DNA of 64,000 nt from Parelaphostrongylus tenuis (GCA_019055375.1 JAHQIW010000412.1:124001-188000); one strand, 5' to 3'; positions 11,401 to 26,400 are shown, counted from the stretch's first letter. Numbers and translations are program-made. The notes: generated by a model not told the origin, from the sequence alone.

Positions 11401-14400
11401 ATATAAATGTGTTGATAAGCGCATATGGATTTGTGCACAGGTAGTGGTTCGGAGATGTGGATCACTTTTTCCCTGTAGGTAACCTTTGTGACAGCTTGAT
11501 CAGTAGATTGGTTTAATGTGTTATTTCTTTTTTGGACTTAGCTCACTCTCTACCGATCGTCTTATTGCAACATTAAAGGATACAGCTTTTAGCGTTGATT
11601 AATCCCTGAGAAATGTGCTATGCGTCGTCTTCATCTAGCGTAGTCTGAGGTTAATGAATACATGTCTGACCTTTACAGTGACTAGTGTTGGCCTACCAAT
11701 GTATCAAGCCAGACTGATATCTTCCCAGACAAATTTAGTCAAGTCTGGATAATTCATCGACCTTGGAAGAAAGAAAGGTTCGGTTAGTCTCACACCCAGG
11801 ATCAAGCCATCAACCGCCTGTGTGTGCTGCGGCGTACCTTCAACCATTGCGCCATGTGCGCTCATTGGATCATTAATTTTTCTCCCGACGTTATTTTAGC
11901 ATTGACTGTTTTTATTGCCTATATCCGGACTGTTGGTATCGTTAAGATCTGCTTTGCTTGGTGATACTAAACGAATTTGTTGAGACGTTGACATATCAAA
12001 TGGTATTACTTTATCAGTTCGTTTGACCAATATCATTTTTTCCTACTGTGCAAGTCCTACTACTTCTACCATTCGATTCGTCTCCTCGCTTGCTTATATT
12101 TGCGGAGCACGTCGCCTTGCATTCTCGTGGAAAGCCAGACTGGGACGTTCCCTAAGGCGTTCGTCGTTGATTGCTGGAGATTATTGGAAGACTGTGGGAT
12201 TAATTCTTCGTTGAGCTGCGCCGAGCACCACTCCTCCCTCATTTGGCATTGATTGATCTGAACAATCAGTAAGACATAGGCTTAAGAATGTTTGCTTTTC
12301 AGGCGAAAATCCAGAAACATGAAGCCTTTGAGGCAGAAGTACAGGCTCATGCCAGAACGATCGGTAACCTCGACAAGACCGGTAATGCAATGATACAGCA
12401 TGGGCATTTTGCCAGTGAGATCATCAAAGTAAGTGTTTCCTATAGCGTCTATATTAGTGTGGAACTGGTGTGGTTTTCGAACAGTGTTATGAACAGTGCA
12501 CTTCAGAAACGCCTTGAAGAGCTTCATGCTCTTTGGGATAAGTTGTTCTTCAAACTAAAGGACAAAGGTATCAAGCTCCAGCAAGCCTTGAAATTGCTTC
12601 AGTTTATTCGACAATGCGATGAATTACTTTATTGGACGAGAGATAAGGTGGCTATTACTACTGAGTATCTTTTTATTTACTTAGTTGTTTCTTAATCAGC
12701 ATACATCTTAGGAGGCCTATGTCACCGCTGATGATATGGGTATGGATCTGGAGCACGTCGAAGTGCTTCAGCGTAAATTTGAGGATTTCTTAAAGGAGCT
12801 AGGAAACCATCATTATCGTATCAATGAAATCAATCAAGCTGCCGATAAGCTAGTAGAGGATGGACACGCGGAACATGATCAGATCTACAAAGTCAGTATT
12901 ATGGAGATTTTTCATTAATTTTTTGGCTGTTGTGCCTACCTCAAGTTCTTCACGGTGTATCAGCAGTAATAACGGCTATTAAACTTTAATTGCTATGCTT
13001 CAGAAACGTGACGAGGTAAATGAAGCGTGGCATCGCTTAAATACACTGGCCGCAACTCGAAAGGAAAGCCTCTTCGGAGCTCATCAGGTTCAGCGCTTCA
13101 ATCGTGACGCCGACGAGACTCTAGCTTGGATTGCAGAAAAAGTTGGTTTTTCCTCATATACATAGCTAACTACGGTTAGAACGCTACTTGAGATATTTGC
13201 GTCAGTTTCAGCACGTTGATTTTAGGATGCCGCCCTTTCGAGTGATGATTATGGCCGAGATTTGAATAACGTTCAAGCGCTTCAACGGAAACATGAAGGC
13301 ACTGAGAGAGATCTCGCAGCGCTCGAGGGAAAAATGCAACAGTTGGAAAAGGTCAGCGAAGTTGTATTAACTAACGGCGTTATGTAAATAACTATGAACA
13401 TTTTGAAATTTCTAGGAGTCAGTGCGACTCTCCGAAACCCATCCGGATCGTGCTGGTGCAATCGACGCAAAGATGCGTGAGGCAAAAGGACAGTGGAACG
13501 CACTGAAGCGAAAAGCTCAGTCTCGTAAGGAGGGACTTGATCGGAGTCTACAACTCCACCGGTTTCTCGCTGACTATAGGTAGATTATGAATAAGTTTTT
13601 TTTCTGTATCTAGGTCAAGGCTAGTGTGTAAAGAAAGCAGCAAACATGAATAATCAGGATATGTGGTAATGGTGAGTGATAATTGTTCTGTTAATGATTC
13701 TCAGACGAGAACTGAACGCGTCTCTCACCCTTCATGGGGCCGGTTGATTGCTGACACACTGATACCATGTTTCGCACAAAAAGTGATAGCAAAACAAGAG
13801 ACTTGGCATTGCAATCTGTCATCAGCAGGCGCCCCGAAATGGTTGAAATACAAATTCGATTTCCGTTTGAACTTCGAAGTTTTGCATATCATTAAACATT
13901 GTCGATGCATTATATATATATATATATATATATATATTATGTATGTATATGTAATATCGTATTACTGCGGAGATCGGTTAAATGATGTAAATTCTCAATA
14001 ATTTGATAACTAATCAGTTCGCTCACACAAAGGTTTATTGCAGGGACCTTTGCTCTTGGATCAACGATATGAAAGCTGTGATCTCTTCCGACGAACTTGC
14101 TAAAGACGTTGCTGGAGCTGAGGCACTTCTTGAGAGTCATCAGGAGCATAAAGTACTAAAATTGTCCTTCATCAAAGAACTCTAAATGTGTTCTAACGTT
14201 TATGTTATTTAGGGAGAAATTGATGCCAGAGAGGACAGTTTTAATCAGACAGCCGTATCTGGTCAAAGCCTTCTCGACATGGGAATTCCAGAAAGCAATG
14301 AGGTATGCTTATTTTGTAGGAATGGAGTGCTAATTTCGACTTTTAGATTTGTTGGTGGTTTAATATGTAGATCAATTTAAGGTTCGTCAAAAACTTGAAC

Positions 14401-17400
14401 ATCTTGCACACGAGAAAGCTTCTCTGTTGGCATTGTGGGAAGAGCGTCGAATATTATACGAGCAGTGTATGGATCTTCAATTGTTCTATCGTGACACGGA
14501 GCAAGCGGAAACTTGGATGAATAAACAGGTGAGTGAACTTTTATTACCGTTTCGCTTTTTTTTAAACGAATGTTTGTTTATTGATGAATATTTGTAACTC
14601 ACACGGACTTTCAGGAAGCGTTTCTCGCCAATCAGGACCTCGGTGACTCGCTCGATGCCGTTGAGTCTCTCATAAAAAAGCATCAAGATTTTGAGAAGTC
14701 GTTGGTCGCCCAGGAAGAGAAAATCAATGCTCTTGATGAGTTTGCTACAAAGCTTATCCAGGTCGGTTAGAAAACTCACTTCCGTGGGAGAAAGACCGTC
14801 ACCTTAGTCCTTTGTAGGGCCAACATTATGCTGCAGATGATGTAGCAAGACGTCGTCAAGCACTTCTGGATCGTCGACGACGTCTCATGGATCGTGCGGC
14901 TGAGCATGCTCGTCAGTTGTATGAAAACTATAAAAAGCAGACATTCAATCGGTAATCTCATTTCTACTATGAATAATTGTAATGTTCAGCTGTACGATCT
15001 ATGTGTCCACTTCAGTGACTGTGATGAAATGGAGAGCTGGATAAAGGAGAAATTAAAGACTGCCAGAGACGACTCTTACCTGGATCCAACGAACATCCGT
15101 GGAAAACTCCAGAAACACACCAACTTTGAGCAAGAGCTTAAAGCTAATCGGAACCGTTTAGATGAGATTAACGACACTGGCGCGCTTATAATCGAGAGCG
15201 GACATCCTGAAGCAGATGACGTTGGTCATATGTGTCAATAAAATGCTTTTTATCTTTGGATGTGGAAAAGTTTGTGTTATCCAAGTTTAGGTGCGCCGTC
15301 GTCTCCAGGACGTTGATGAGCTCTGGAATGAACTTGTCGATGCAACCAACAAAAAAGGGGCCAAACTCCGTGAGGCAGGAGATGAACAGCAATTCAACCG
15401 AAATATCGAAGACGTGGAATTATGGCTGAGCGAGCTTGAAGGACAAGTGGCGTCGGAGGACTACGGAAAAGATCTTGTTTCAGTGCAAAATCTACAAAAG
15501 AAAATTGCACTTCTGGAGAGTGACTATCTTGCTCATAAGGATCGTGTAGATGGTATTAAATCACTGGTGAATAGAATACTTTTTTTTCTAGTTTCAAATA
15601 GAGTTATTTCCTGAGCAAGTTCAACTGATCTTTTCGTTTGTTTTGTTGTTGAAATTCTGAATTGAGTCAAGAAATCTAGGCAAGAAAGTTTGCTGATGAG
15701 AAGCACTTCAACGCTCCCGTTATCGTTCGCAAACAAGAAGCACTTCACACTCGCTTCCATGTGAGAGAGATTTTGTTTTTTTTTTTTTTTTTTGAAATGG
15801 AGAGAAAGTTCAAATGACGTGAAGCTTTCTTTGGGAAGTACAAACTGAGTGAAATTTTCTATCTTTGAAGAATCTCCGTGATCCATTGGAAAAGCGGAAA
15901 AATAAACTAGCTGAATCACTCCAAGGGAATCAGTTGTTCCGCGATATTGAAGACGAGCTTGCATGGATTCGAGAGAAAGAGCAGGTATTCCTTACGAAGA
16001 ATCTCATCAACTCTATCTTTTTTTCTCGACATCCTCTTTTTCTTTTCTTCAGAAATTTTGAGCGCTTGATTTTCTAGAGTGAGGAGAAAGTAAGTAGGTA
16101 AAAAACAACGATGTGACTGTGAAAATTCTTCCAGTTCAGTAAATGTTTTGGTATTGCCATATTTGATATGCGATTGACTTGTTTTGCAATAAGCTCATTT
16201 CCTTCTTCGTTGTTAACTATTAAAGAATAATTTATCTAATTTTTAACGTTTACTGAGAAAATGGAAAAGAGGGAACTGTCTTTATACCATAAATATAATC
16301 GTCATTTAAGAGTATAGGATTGACGGTTTCTGATGTTCTTATATCATTCTCATGGTGCATGCCGTGAGTAACATCATAGGGGATATCTGACATATATATG
16401 CATATATATATATGTATATATATGTATATATACACACATATATATGTATATATAAAGGATTCGTGTGGTACAATGGTTGAAAAGCACTGCAGCACAAATG
16501 ATCGGTCAATCGATGGTTTGACGTTCGATCCCGTTATCGAGCCTCACCGACCCTTCCATCCCTCCCTGGTTGATGAGTTGGTACCTGACTTATCTGGGAG
16601 GATAGCAGCCCGCATTAGATACAACGGTACCGACAAGCCGTTTTAATTCAATGTCATGGCCAGATTTGCATTCTGTCACCTCTGCGATGCTACGAATAGA
16701 GTTGAATGCCTGGCGTATCCCTCAGGAATTGATTAACATTGAGAGGTTCAAACCTTATCTAATACTATGAGGATTTGAAGTGAGTGTGCTCGTTGTTTTT
16801 CTCCAACTACAGGTCACCACGAGGGAGATCTGTCATCGTTTAATCACTAGGTTGAGGAAAAAATTATTTAACAGCCATTGAAAATTCAAGGTTTATACAT
16901 AAATTCAATTGTAAACAAAAGTCAATCTTCAAAATTGAAACCATCATTATGTACGATCTTCTGCCAACCATCTGCATGCTCGCGGATCTGCTTGAAATAA
17001 AGTTCCTTGGGCTTTGAGTCAAATAACTGACTGCCTCTTCAACTTCAACGGGCGAGTCGCTCGAGCTTCAGTCAATACATGTGGATCTTGGCGAGGCTTA
17101 TTATGAGTAAAGTCAAGTTGCTGGAGATGATTTCAGACCGTCTTTCGATCAATGCTAAGTTCCGTTTCCAACTCAAATGTGCTTTATGGCAGTTCCGCAT
17201 CAAAAGCTGCTTGCAGATCTCTGTCGTTCAATTTCAATGACCGTAACGGGTTTGGTCTTTGAGACTGAGATCACCGCTTCCAAATCGTTTATGCCAGTTT
17301 TTAACAGTCACATGGCTCACAGTTCCTTCACCTTCGACACCATAGATCTTCACAGCATCTCTTGCGAAAGTTGTCGCTATCAGCCATAGCGTATCAAAAC

Positions 17401-20400
17401 TCGAAGCTCAATTTTCTCCATCGTCATCATTTGAGATCTGAAGAGTAAATCACATATAAAATGGAAATATTCCTGATATATTCCCATGAATTCTCAATAA
17501 CCATCCTGTGTGAAGCAAACATAATTTGAATTTATGGCGGGTGTTAAGAAATTTTCTCCTCAGCCTAGTATTCCTATTAGCTTTTGTAAATAATGTCATC
17601 GAAATCAAACAAGCTTTCTAATGGTGCAAGTTGTTTCTAAGCAAGCTGTCACGTCTATCACTTATAACAACAACATTGATCTACAGGTGGCTGGTTCAAC
17701 TAATCGTGGTCGCGATCTTATCGGTGTCCAAAATCTGATCAAAAAACAACAAGCGCTTATTGCTGAGATCGCTAATCACGAAAGTCAAATTGAAGCTGTC
17801 AGTAAAGCAGCCGAGGATATGATCCAACAGGTACGTGAACGTACAATTTGATTTTTCTTTTGCGTTTTAAACCCTTTTTTAGGGTCATTTTCTTGCTCCG
17901 GAAATTCGTGACAAACTTGCCCAACTTCGGGACAACTGGCGAATTTTGAAGTCGAAAGCTGAAAAAAGATGTGTGGAGCTAGATGATTCGCTACAGGTAA
18001 CATTTGCGCATCATTCTATGCTTGCATTACTCTCTTCAATGAGACATCCATCCCTGGTTGTGTTCGTCTTAGGCACATCAGTATCTTGCCGACGCCAGCG
18101 AAGCTGAATCGTGGATGGCTGAAAAAGAGCCAGTTGTTGGTTCGACGGATTATGGAAAAGACGAGGATTCTGCAGAGGTAATTGAGTCAGAGAGTTTCTA
18201 GCATTTTCTCTATAAAATTTGGCGTGTTCCTTTGCAGGCTCTTCTGAAGAAACATCGTGCTCTAATGTCGGATCTGGACGCCTTCAAAGGAACCATTGAT
18301 GATTTGAGAAAACAAGCTGCTCAGTGCAAATATCAAGAACAACCAGTTGGACAACTTGGTAGAGAACAATTGTCGTACTCTGAGTGATTTTACTGAGGAA
18401 AAACACTTTTGAAATCCTTATTAAGGTCGGGATTGTGTCCTTGCTCTCTACGATTATCAAGAGAAATCACCGAGAGAAGTGTCAATGAAGAAAGGTGATG
18501 TATTAACATTACTGAATGCTTCAAATAAGGATTGGTGGAAGGTAAGTCTACAAATATTAAATCTAATATGCTTCATGGAGTAGATGCATCTGTGTCTCAG
18601 TGACGCTCAAGTCTTACTTGTTCTCCTTTTTGTTTCGTTTTTTCTCCAGAATTTTGGAGCAAGTGACTTTTGTTTTTAGGTTGAAGTGAATGACCGACAA
18701 GGCTTTGTTCCGGCTGCTTATGTCAAGCGAATCGAGCCCGGTGCAGCCCACCAGCATAGCCAACAACAGGTGCGTTATTTTTCATCCAGTCGACAAGAAT
18801 TCTTCATTTAATCGCTTTGCAGAGGCCGATGTTATGACAAAAAATCTAATAGTATTGAGTGTCATGCAAAAATTCGAACCTCGTGCAGGACTTGAACCCG
18901 CGCTTCACCCTTTCCAGGAGTGCGTGCCAACTACCACACTACCGGGACCTTGTTTTGTTATCATTCATTCTGTGATGCAAAGTATTGAAGCTTTCAGAAA
19001 CGAACCGTCAACGAGTTTAGTGTGGTAACACATATCAGCATCATACCCTTGCTGACAACTTTGATACGTTGTATCTAAGAGTGATAGCAGCAGAGCGACG
19101 ATGTAATGCTGTGATGTAATGTTAGCACATGACCATATAAGGAGTAAGGCGCGGGTGCAACTTCTGCCCTTGGTCGGCGTTTTGCATATCACGCAACATT
19201 GTTTGTTGTTTTACTCGAGTATTTCAAAAGAATTGTTGATTTTTAAGGTGAGTTCGATTGGTGGAAAACAGAACGAAATTGAGGACAAATATCAGCGCTT
19301 GATGATGCTCGGTGAAACACGTAAAAGGTCCGTCATTGTGTATTCTAACTATATCTTTAAATTAGTATTTCGGCGATCAGTAGTGTCAAGCAGATCCTAT
19401 CGAACTTTTTAGAAAACTTGAGGAAGCTTGTAAAGGTTACCAACTTCTCAGAGAAGCAAATGATCTTGCGGAATGGATAAAAAGCCGTGTAGGTTTATTT
19501 CTACTTCGATATTACCTTTATCATACTTTGAACCCGTTTGGGACGGCGTAAACCTCTCCAGATACGCTTATATTTGGAGGCTTTTTTTGCTGTATAGAGC
19601 TACTCTTTTGGACTTTTAAGACCACGTTTTTCCCTCAGTGTTTTCTTCGCACGTATGCGTTAATATGGCCAAAGCTCATGAGCGCATGTAGAGGAAATCA
19701 TGGAGTATTAGATCAATGCCAAAAACCTAGAAATTTTTCTTTTTTAACGGCAAAAAAAACTTCAGTTAAGTGACGAAAATTGCGCTGCGCGGTCGATCAA
19801 CTGCCATTCCAATCGGGTTGATTCCTTTTTTTTTTCAAATTTTATGTTCAGTGATAGGTTTGAATTCAATTTTAGCTGACGGGGGCGCATGTTAGTTATA
19901 TAAGCCTTGGTTTACGCACAAGAGAAAATCCTCATCACTTTGTAGAGATTTGTTACATTGTCATTTTGTTACTAAGTTAATCTTATGTTTTCATCGATGA
20001 TGTTTAGACGTTCATGGCCGAAGTAAGTTTGTTTTGATCACATTTCAAACCTTTGGTGTTTGTGTTGGAGAGATATGGCTTTTTCTCTTTGTGGTGATCT
20101 TTTGATACCAAATGCCTGGAACTGTGTCGAGTAATGCTACCCGCTTGGCCAATAGTAGAGTAACATCGACTATTGTTTCCTCTCTTACCAAGAAAAGAGG
20201 TTAACATTGGGAAAAAAAATTCTGAGAATATCGTTCACTTTCATCATCAAAACAGCCCTCTGTGTGGTCTCTTATTTATAAATGGAAAATCGTGACGTGA
20301 GGTGTCTTGTGAATATGTTTCCTGCTTAGGTACCTCTAACCGCATCCATCAATATGCCGTTAGTCTATTCGTTGCCTCTGAATAGAGTCATTTTGAAATA

Positions 20401-23400
20401 TTCCAGTCAATATGTAAATCTTGACGATTTTAAAGGAGGCTGTTGCTGCACAACAAGAAATTGGAACGGATCTTGAGCAAGTCGAAGTCCTCCAGAAGAA
20501 GTTTGATGATTTTAAAGGAGATCTCAAGGCGAATGAAGTCCGACTGCAGGAGATGAATCAAATTGGTAATCTTTTTTCGTTCTAGTATGAATAAGAAGAC
20601 CTTGTAAACTCTGAGCACTATGAATTCGTGATTCTTTTTTTTTTTCTTTTGAAACACTACGAGAAGTCGATAACGAAAGAAAGGCGGTTTATTATGACCA
20701 AAATGCTGTGTACCATTAGCCAGATAATTTTTTTCAGATCTTATTTCTTACGGGACCATGGGTCCAACCGTTTTCCTTCTCCCCTTCGTCCTTCCCCACC
20801 TGGCCTCAGCGTGCCATTGTTAGACGCAGCGCACTGTGGTTAGTCGCAAATGATGTACACCATACGCTCCATTGTTAGAGACAGCACGCTGGGGGGTTAG
20901 ACACGAAGGGGGTTGGATTCATGGTCCCGTAAGGGTTAACATGGCTTCTAATGCGGTACCCATAAGTATTATTTTTGATTCTGCTCTCATCTATTACAAA
21001 GTCGTTACGATTGCAAGTATACTCTGGATTAGATTTTGATCCATTACATACCTTATCATTGGACGTTATGACTTCTAAGAGCCTTAACAGACACCGGTGG
21101 AAATAGAGAAAGTAAGTCCACTCCTTTCTTTCCTACTGTCACTTCAATATACGTAAGTAATTCTCTAAATTCTGAGCACATCTAAATTATTTGGAAATAT
21201 GCCTACGTCGTGATTTTTTTTTCATTGATGTGGAGTAGAATAGGGTAAAATGACTGGTATAGGTTGTCTTCTACTCGTTTTTTTCTCGGCGACGTAGGTC
21301 ACCGCATCATGTTCCTTGTTCTACTTTTTATACCCTTTCGATTCGGTTACCTGCCAGAAACATGACCGAGAAGAAATCTATACAGTAAGTTGTAATAAGT
21401 AAAGAACAGAATTCTATGTGAGGCTGTGACTAGCGGTTGTGTTCTAAGATAACTCTTCGTTTGAACTTGCTGGATTATGTTATAAGCAGATTTTTGAACG
21501 CACCATGCGGCGAGAATTTAGAATCGGTATGTGGAAAAAGCTATCTAACTATTGCTTTTTGCAGTTTTTGCGCTTTTCGAAAATATTTCGCATTTCAAGT
21601 CTGTTGTCGTCGCGAATGTGTTGATTCACAACCTATGGTCAGATGTAGAATATCAGTAGTATAATTCCATCCTTTTTTCTGAGTCATGTCACCATGATGA
21701 GTATCCCCTAATACCTATGCACATACTTGTTACTCGACGATATATAGTGACCAATGTATGCCTTTTAGAAATTGTTGCTTGCCTTTTGTGTATATCCCAT
21801 TATTACCAGAATTGTCACTTGAAGCGGCTGTGTATTCTTTAGTTAAGTCGTTATTGAGCGTAGTATTTCTATGAAACCATTGTTGACGATCATTATGAAG
21901 CGCTTTCTCCTGCGTAATCAAATGAGAAATTGGAGCTTCATTTTTTTGGACATTATTAGTTTTGTTTCGACACTTATAATAACGCAACACTTATAGGTTG
22001 TGTGAAAAGTTCGTGTCATTTTAGTTGTTCAATATGATTTTTGCAATGAAAGTGTATGGTTTTGATATCATTCAATCACGCATTTTCTTACGAAAATTTT
22101 GGTCTACAAGTCACCTACTCTTAATCTGAGGATCTGTCTTCGGAACAAATTCGCTTGCTACTCGCGCGTGAACGGCGCGTAGGGCGAAAACGCTCGTGAG
22201 GCGGCGCGCAAGATTGATGGAGCTTGGGGCAATGATACGGCTGCAGAAAGGACAGTTTCTGGCTCCGATCAGTTTATGTGGCACCCCATTTTGACTTCTT
22301 CTAGACCTTACTCATATCATACAGAATGTTGGCGATAGTCTCAAAGCAACAATCGAACTCTTCGCTTATCCTTCGACATATCATTGAACGATTTTCTCCG
22401 ACCTTTCGAAGCACACTTTGACGATCAATTTCTTGTGGACTGCCCAAGCGCGATTAATCCTTCAGACTGTTTTTTCCAGCTCTTAACGTTGCGGGCCACT
22501 TCCTAGCCGTTATTTCTGCAACCTTCTCATCGCCCGAAGTTCTGATAAACGTCTGCATCGCTTCACTAGCATTTTCCCTACGCGTCATTTGTGCGGGAGT
22601 AGCTAGCAAATTTGTTTTCAGGACACCTTCATCTTGAAGCAAGTATTGGCAAGTTGTTTAGCAGAGTTTTGCAAGAAAATGCACGATTGAATCAAAATCA
22701 TATAATTTCATTTCAAAAATCTTATCAAAAAACAGGAACAGCACGAATTCTTACACACCTATCATGGTTGTACATTCTAGCTACTGCTCTTACATCTGTT
22801 GGTCAGACAGAGACTGCGGTGCGTATTCGCCAACAAATCGAGGACCTCAATGCGAGGTACGAATTCGAGAGTGTTTTAATGTTTGTGTCCGTGTATCCCA
22901 CCAAATGCACTCAGCTCTATTTTGAAGATGGCGAGCACTTGAAGAGCAGACGGAACAACGCGAGCAACAACTCGGATCAGCCCACGAAGTGCAGCGTTTT
23001 CATCGTGATGTTGATGAAACTCGAGACTGGATTCAAGAGAAGGACGATGCTCTCGATTCTGATGATTTCGGTCGTGACCTTCGTTCTGTACAAGCGCTTC
23101 AGCGTAAGCACGAAGGTGTTGAGAGAGATCTGGCCGCGCTTGGAGATAAAATCAAGAGTCTTGATGAAAAAGTTCGATCTTCAATAACACATCATTTCTA
23201 CTTCGGTTTGACTCTAAGAAACAACTGCTTTAGGCTAATCGTCTTCGCCAGAGTCATCCTGAAGCTGCTGAACAGATTTATGACTTGCAACGTGAATTGA
23301 ACGAGCAGTGGAATAGGTTTGGATCTAGAATTTTGCATAGGAATATCTTCCATCCTTGCATCCACTTTTTCATAACTTTTAAGACTTACTGCAAAAGCGA

Positions 23401-26400
23401 ACAACCGCAGAGAGAAATTGTTAGATTCGTACGACTATCAGAGATTTCTTTCGGACTATCGTGATCTCATGCAGTGGATATCTGCTATGAATCAACTTGT
23501 GAGCAGTCAAGAATTGGCAAATGATGTGACAGGTGTGTTTATCAGTTAATTATTTTAAGGAATCACTCTAACAAATAAATTCTTAGGTGCGGAAGCACTC
23601 CTGGAAAGACATCAAGAGTACCGTACTGAGATAGATTCTCGTGCTGCTACATTCCACGCCTTCGAGCAGTTTGGAAATCAACTGCTCAATAATAATCATT
23701 ACGCCAGTGAAGATATTGCCAGACGTTTGAGCGATGTAATATCGATTGAGCTTTTCAGGTTTTTTGAGGACGATGTACATTATAAATATTTTAGGTGAAC
23801 TCTGCCCGTCAAGGACTTGAAAGCGCTTGGGTCGCCAGACGTAACGTTCTGGATCAATGCCTTGAGCTGCAACTGTTCTACAGAGATTGTGAACAGGCCC
23901 GTAAAACTTATACATTAGTGCTGATCTGAATACTGCGATACATACTTTGAGTAATTGTGAGGACTTGTTCTCAAATGACTGATTACGGTTTAAGGCCGAC
24001 ACATGGATGTCTGCTAGAGAAAACTTCCTCGCGCAAGAGGATCCAACTGGTGACAATGTGGAGTCTTTAATTAAAAAGCATGAAGATTTCGACAAAGCTA
24101 TTAATAGTCAGCAGGAGAAGATTCTTGGATTGCAGGTCGTACCTCATAAAAACTCTGGTAGCTAAATATCTTGCTCAGGTGCGAATTTGGCTTATTTGTT
24201 AACGTTTTAGCAATTCGCCAACCAGCTTATCAACACTAATCATTATGATAAGGATGCTGTTGCCCACAAACGCGACATGATACTGGATCGGTGTGTTTTG
24301 TATGGTTATTTCGGAAAATGGTGTCATGGCGTCCAATCTATGTTCTAATTTCAGGTGGGAACGTCTAAAAGCCGCTCTTATTGAAAAGCGAAGTAAGCTT
24401 GGTGAAAGTCAGACTCTCCAGCAATTCAGCCGCGATGCTGATGAAATCGAAAATTGGATTGCGGAGAAGTTCCAAGTGAGGTGTACCCTATTCTAATCAT
24501 TTTCTGCTGTATAAATTCTAGATAAAGTAACGAGAATTGTGCATTATTCCATTTTGCTTTTTTAGGTTGCTCAAGAGGAGAACTATCGTGATCCAACCAA
24601 CATTCAGCAGAAACATCAGAAACAACAAGCATTTGAAGCTGAATTGGCGGCTAATGCTGACCGCATCGCTACACTCATCACTGCCGGTCAGAACCTCATC
24701 GATGGTGCAAAATGTGCCGGAGGTGAAGAAGCTGTTAGCGCTCGTCTGAAAGCACTTAATGATCAGTGGGAACTGCTCGTAAAGACGACTACTGAAAAGA
24801 GTTACAGGTAATCATTGAGCCAATGTTCCAGTCGGACTTGAAGAGACGAAATATTTTAGACTAAAAGAGGCGAACAAGCAAAAGAGCTTTATGGCCGCTG
24901 TGAAGGATCTCGAATTTTGGCTTGGTGAAGTGGAAATTCTCTTGCAATCTGATGACTATGGGAAGGTCTGTGGATAAGTGGAGTTTACTGAATTACCTTC
25001 CAAACGCCATGGTTTCAGGACTTAGCCTCAATCGAAAACCTGCTGAAGAAACACCAGTTGCTTGAAGCGGACATCATGGCTCATCAGGATCGAGTCCAAG
25101 AGATGAATCAGCAAGCTGATTCGCTTCTCGAAAGAGATCAGTTTGGTGGACAACAAATAGCAGAACGACGCAAGGTTAGCAAAGATGTGTGATTTATCTT
25201 CTTTATTTATGATTAATCTTTCAGGTGATTTCTGATCGTTATGAGCGTGTGAAAGAGTTGGCTAATGAGCGTCGTGACAAACTCAATAAAGCTCTTAATG
25301 TTCATCAGTTCTTACGTGATATCGACGACGAGGAGTCGTGGATCAAGTAAGATTTATTATGCACGTTAAGTTTTTAAAGCATTATCTGTCCACTGTTCGA
25401 AAGTGCAAGTGACCCTTATCTCATTGTTTCTTATCATGACGATGAATTCTTCAGAGAAAAGAAGCTTCTCGTGTCATCTGACGACTATGGTCGCGATCTT
25501 CCAGGAGTGCAGAATCTCCGCCGCAAGCACCGTCGTCTCGATACAGAACTGGCCAGTCATGAGCCTTTGGTGTGTTTTCATATTATTGTAATCTATAATG
25601 TTATGTTCGACCTTGCTCTTACTGCAACATGTTGTATTGCAGGTCTCTCAAGTGCGCCAAAAAGGTGAAGAACTCCTTCGTTCATCTGGAATCGGTGGAG
25701 AAGAAATCCAAAGAAGAATGGCGGAATTGGAACGCAGCTGGGGACAGATACGTGATCTTACTGGTAGTCGGTGAGTAACTTTGATCTTCTAGTTCGGTAT
25801 TTTGTTTTTTTTTGTGTAAGAAGCTCTCTATACGCCCTTGTCAGATTCTTTGACTTGCGTTTTTTATAATGTCGATTGATCCTCCTCCCATTATAACCTC
25901 TCATCTACAGTTTATCTTGGAATTTCGGTCTAGTCTGTTTTGGAAGACACAAGATCTCGCTAGGAGGTAGATTTGTTCAATATAGAAGCTATGCGGAGCG
26001 TTGATCAGCGTTCATGATATCTCGTATATCATCTTATTAGATATTTTGTAGAGCGCTGCAACTTGTAAGATCAAAGAGACCGTAGCACTCATAATAAGGA
26101 TCTCATTAACATTGTTTGTGTCTGAACTAGATTTTCTTTTTTATTGCCGTCCAGCAGTGCTGTGATATGGTTATACAGGTTTTTCAAGTGGAATTGGGTA
26201 GAGATTTTACGATGTTGATGATGGCAGAAACAACTGAAACCCTTTTCGTGGTATGGACGAAGATTATACACAAATAGAAGCCCAAGAATTTTGACTACTG
26301 AAACGCCATTTTTTTACAGCCAATCTGATTCACGACATAAGAAAGCCGCAGGTGTATGTTTGTCTGAAAAGTCGGAACATAAGAAAGCTGCAACTCTGTG

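Larger units (their letters stand above)
8404..12302 (+). other. Alpha-spectrin intron 3 (3.9 kb), contents
   Basis: This is the largest spectrin intron. Exons on both sides join in frame (DPTNLQ to AKIQKH), so no coding exon is missing. It contains a minus-strand coding-like fragment (10633-10800), a family D repeat (11126-11365) and a reversed family A SINE (11682-11868). Nothing else is recognisable between 8404 and about 10600. Confidence 0.8.

Noticed and set aside
22612..23187. 191-codon plus-strand frame across spectrin exons 28 and 29
   Set aside because: It reads a different frame from the spectrin exons it overlaps and begins inside the mariner-like element.
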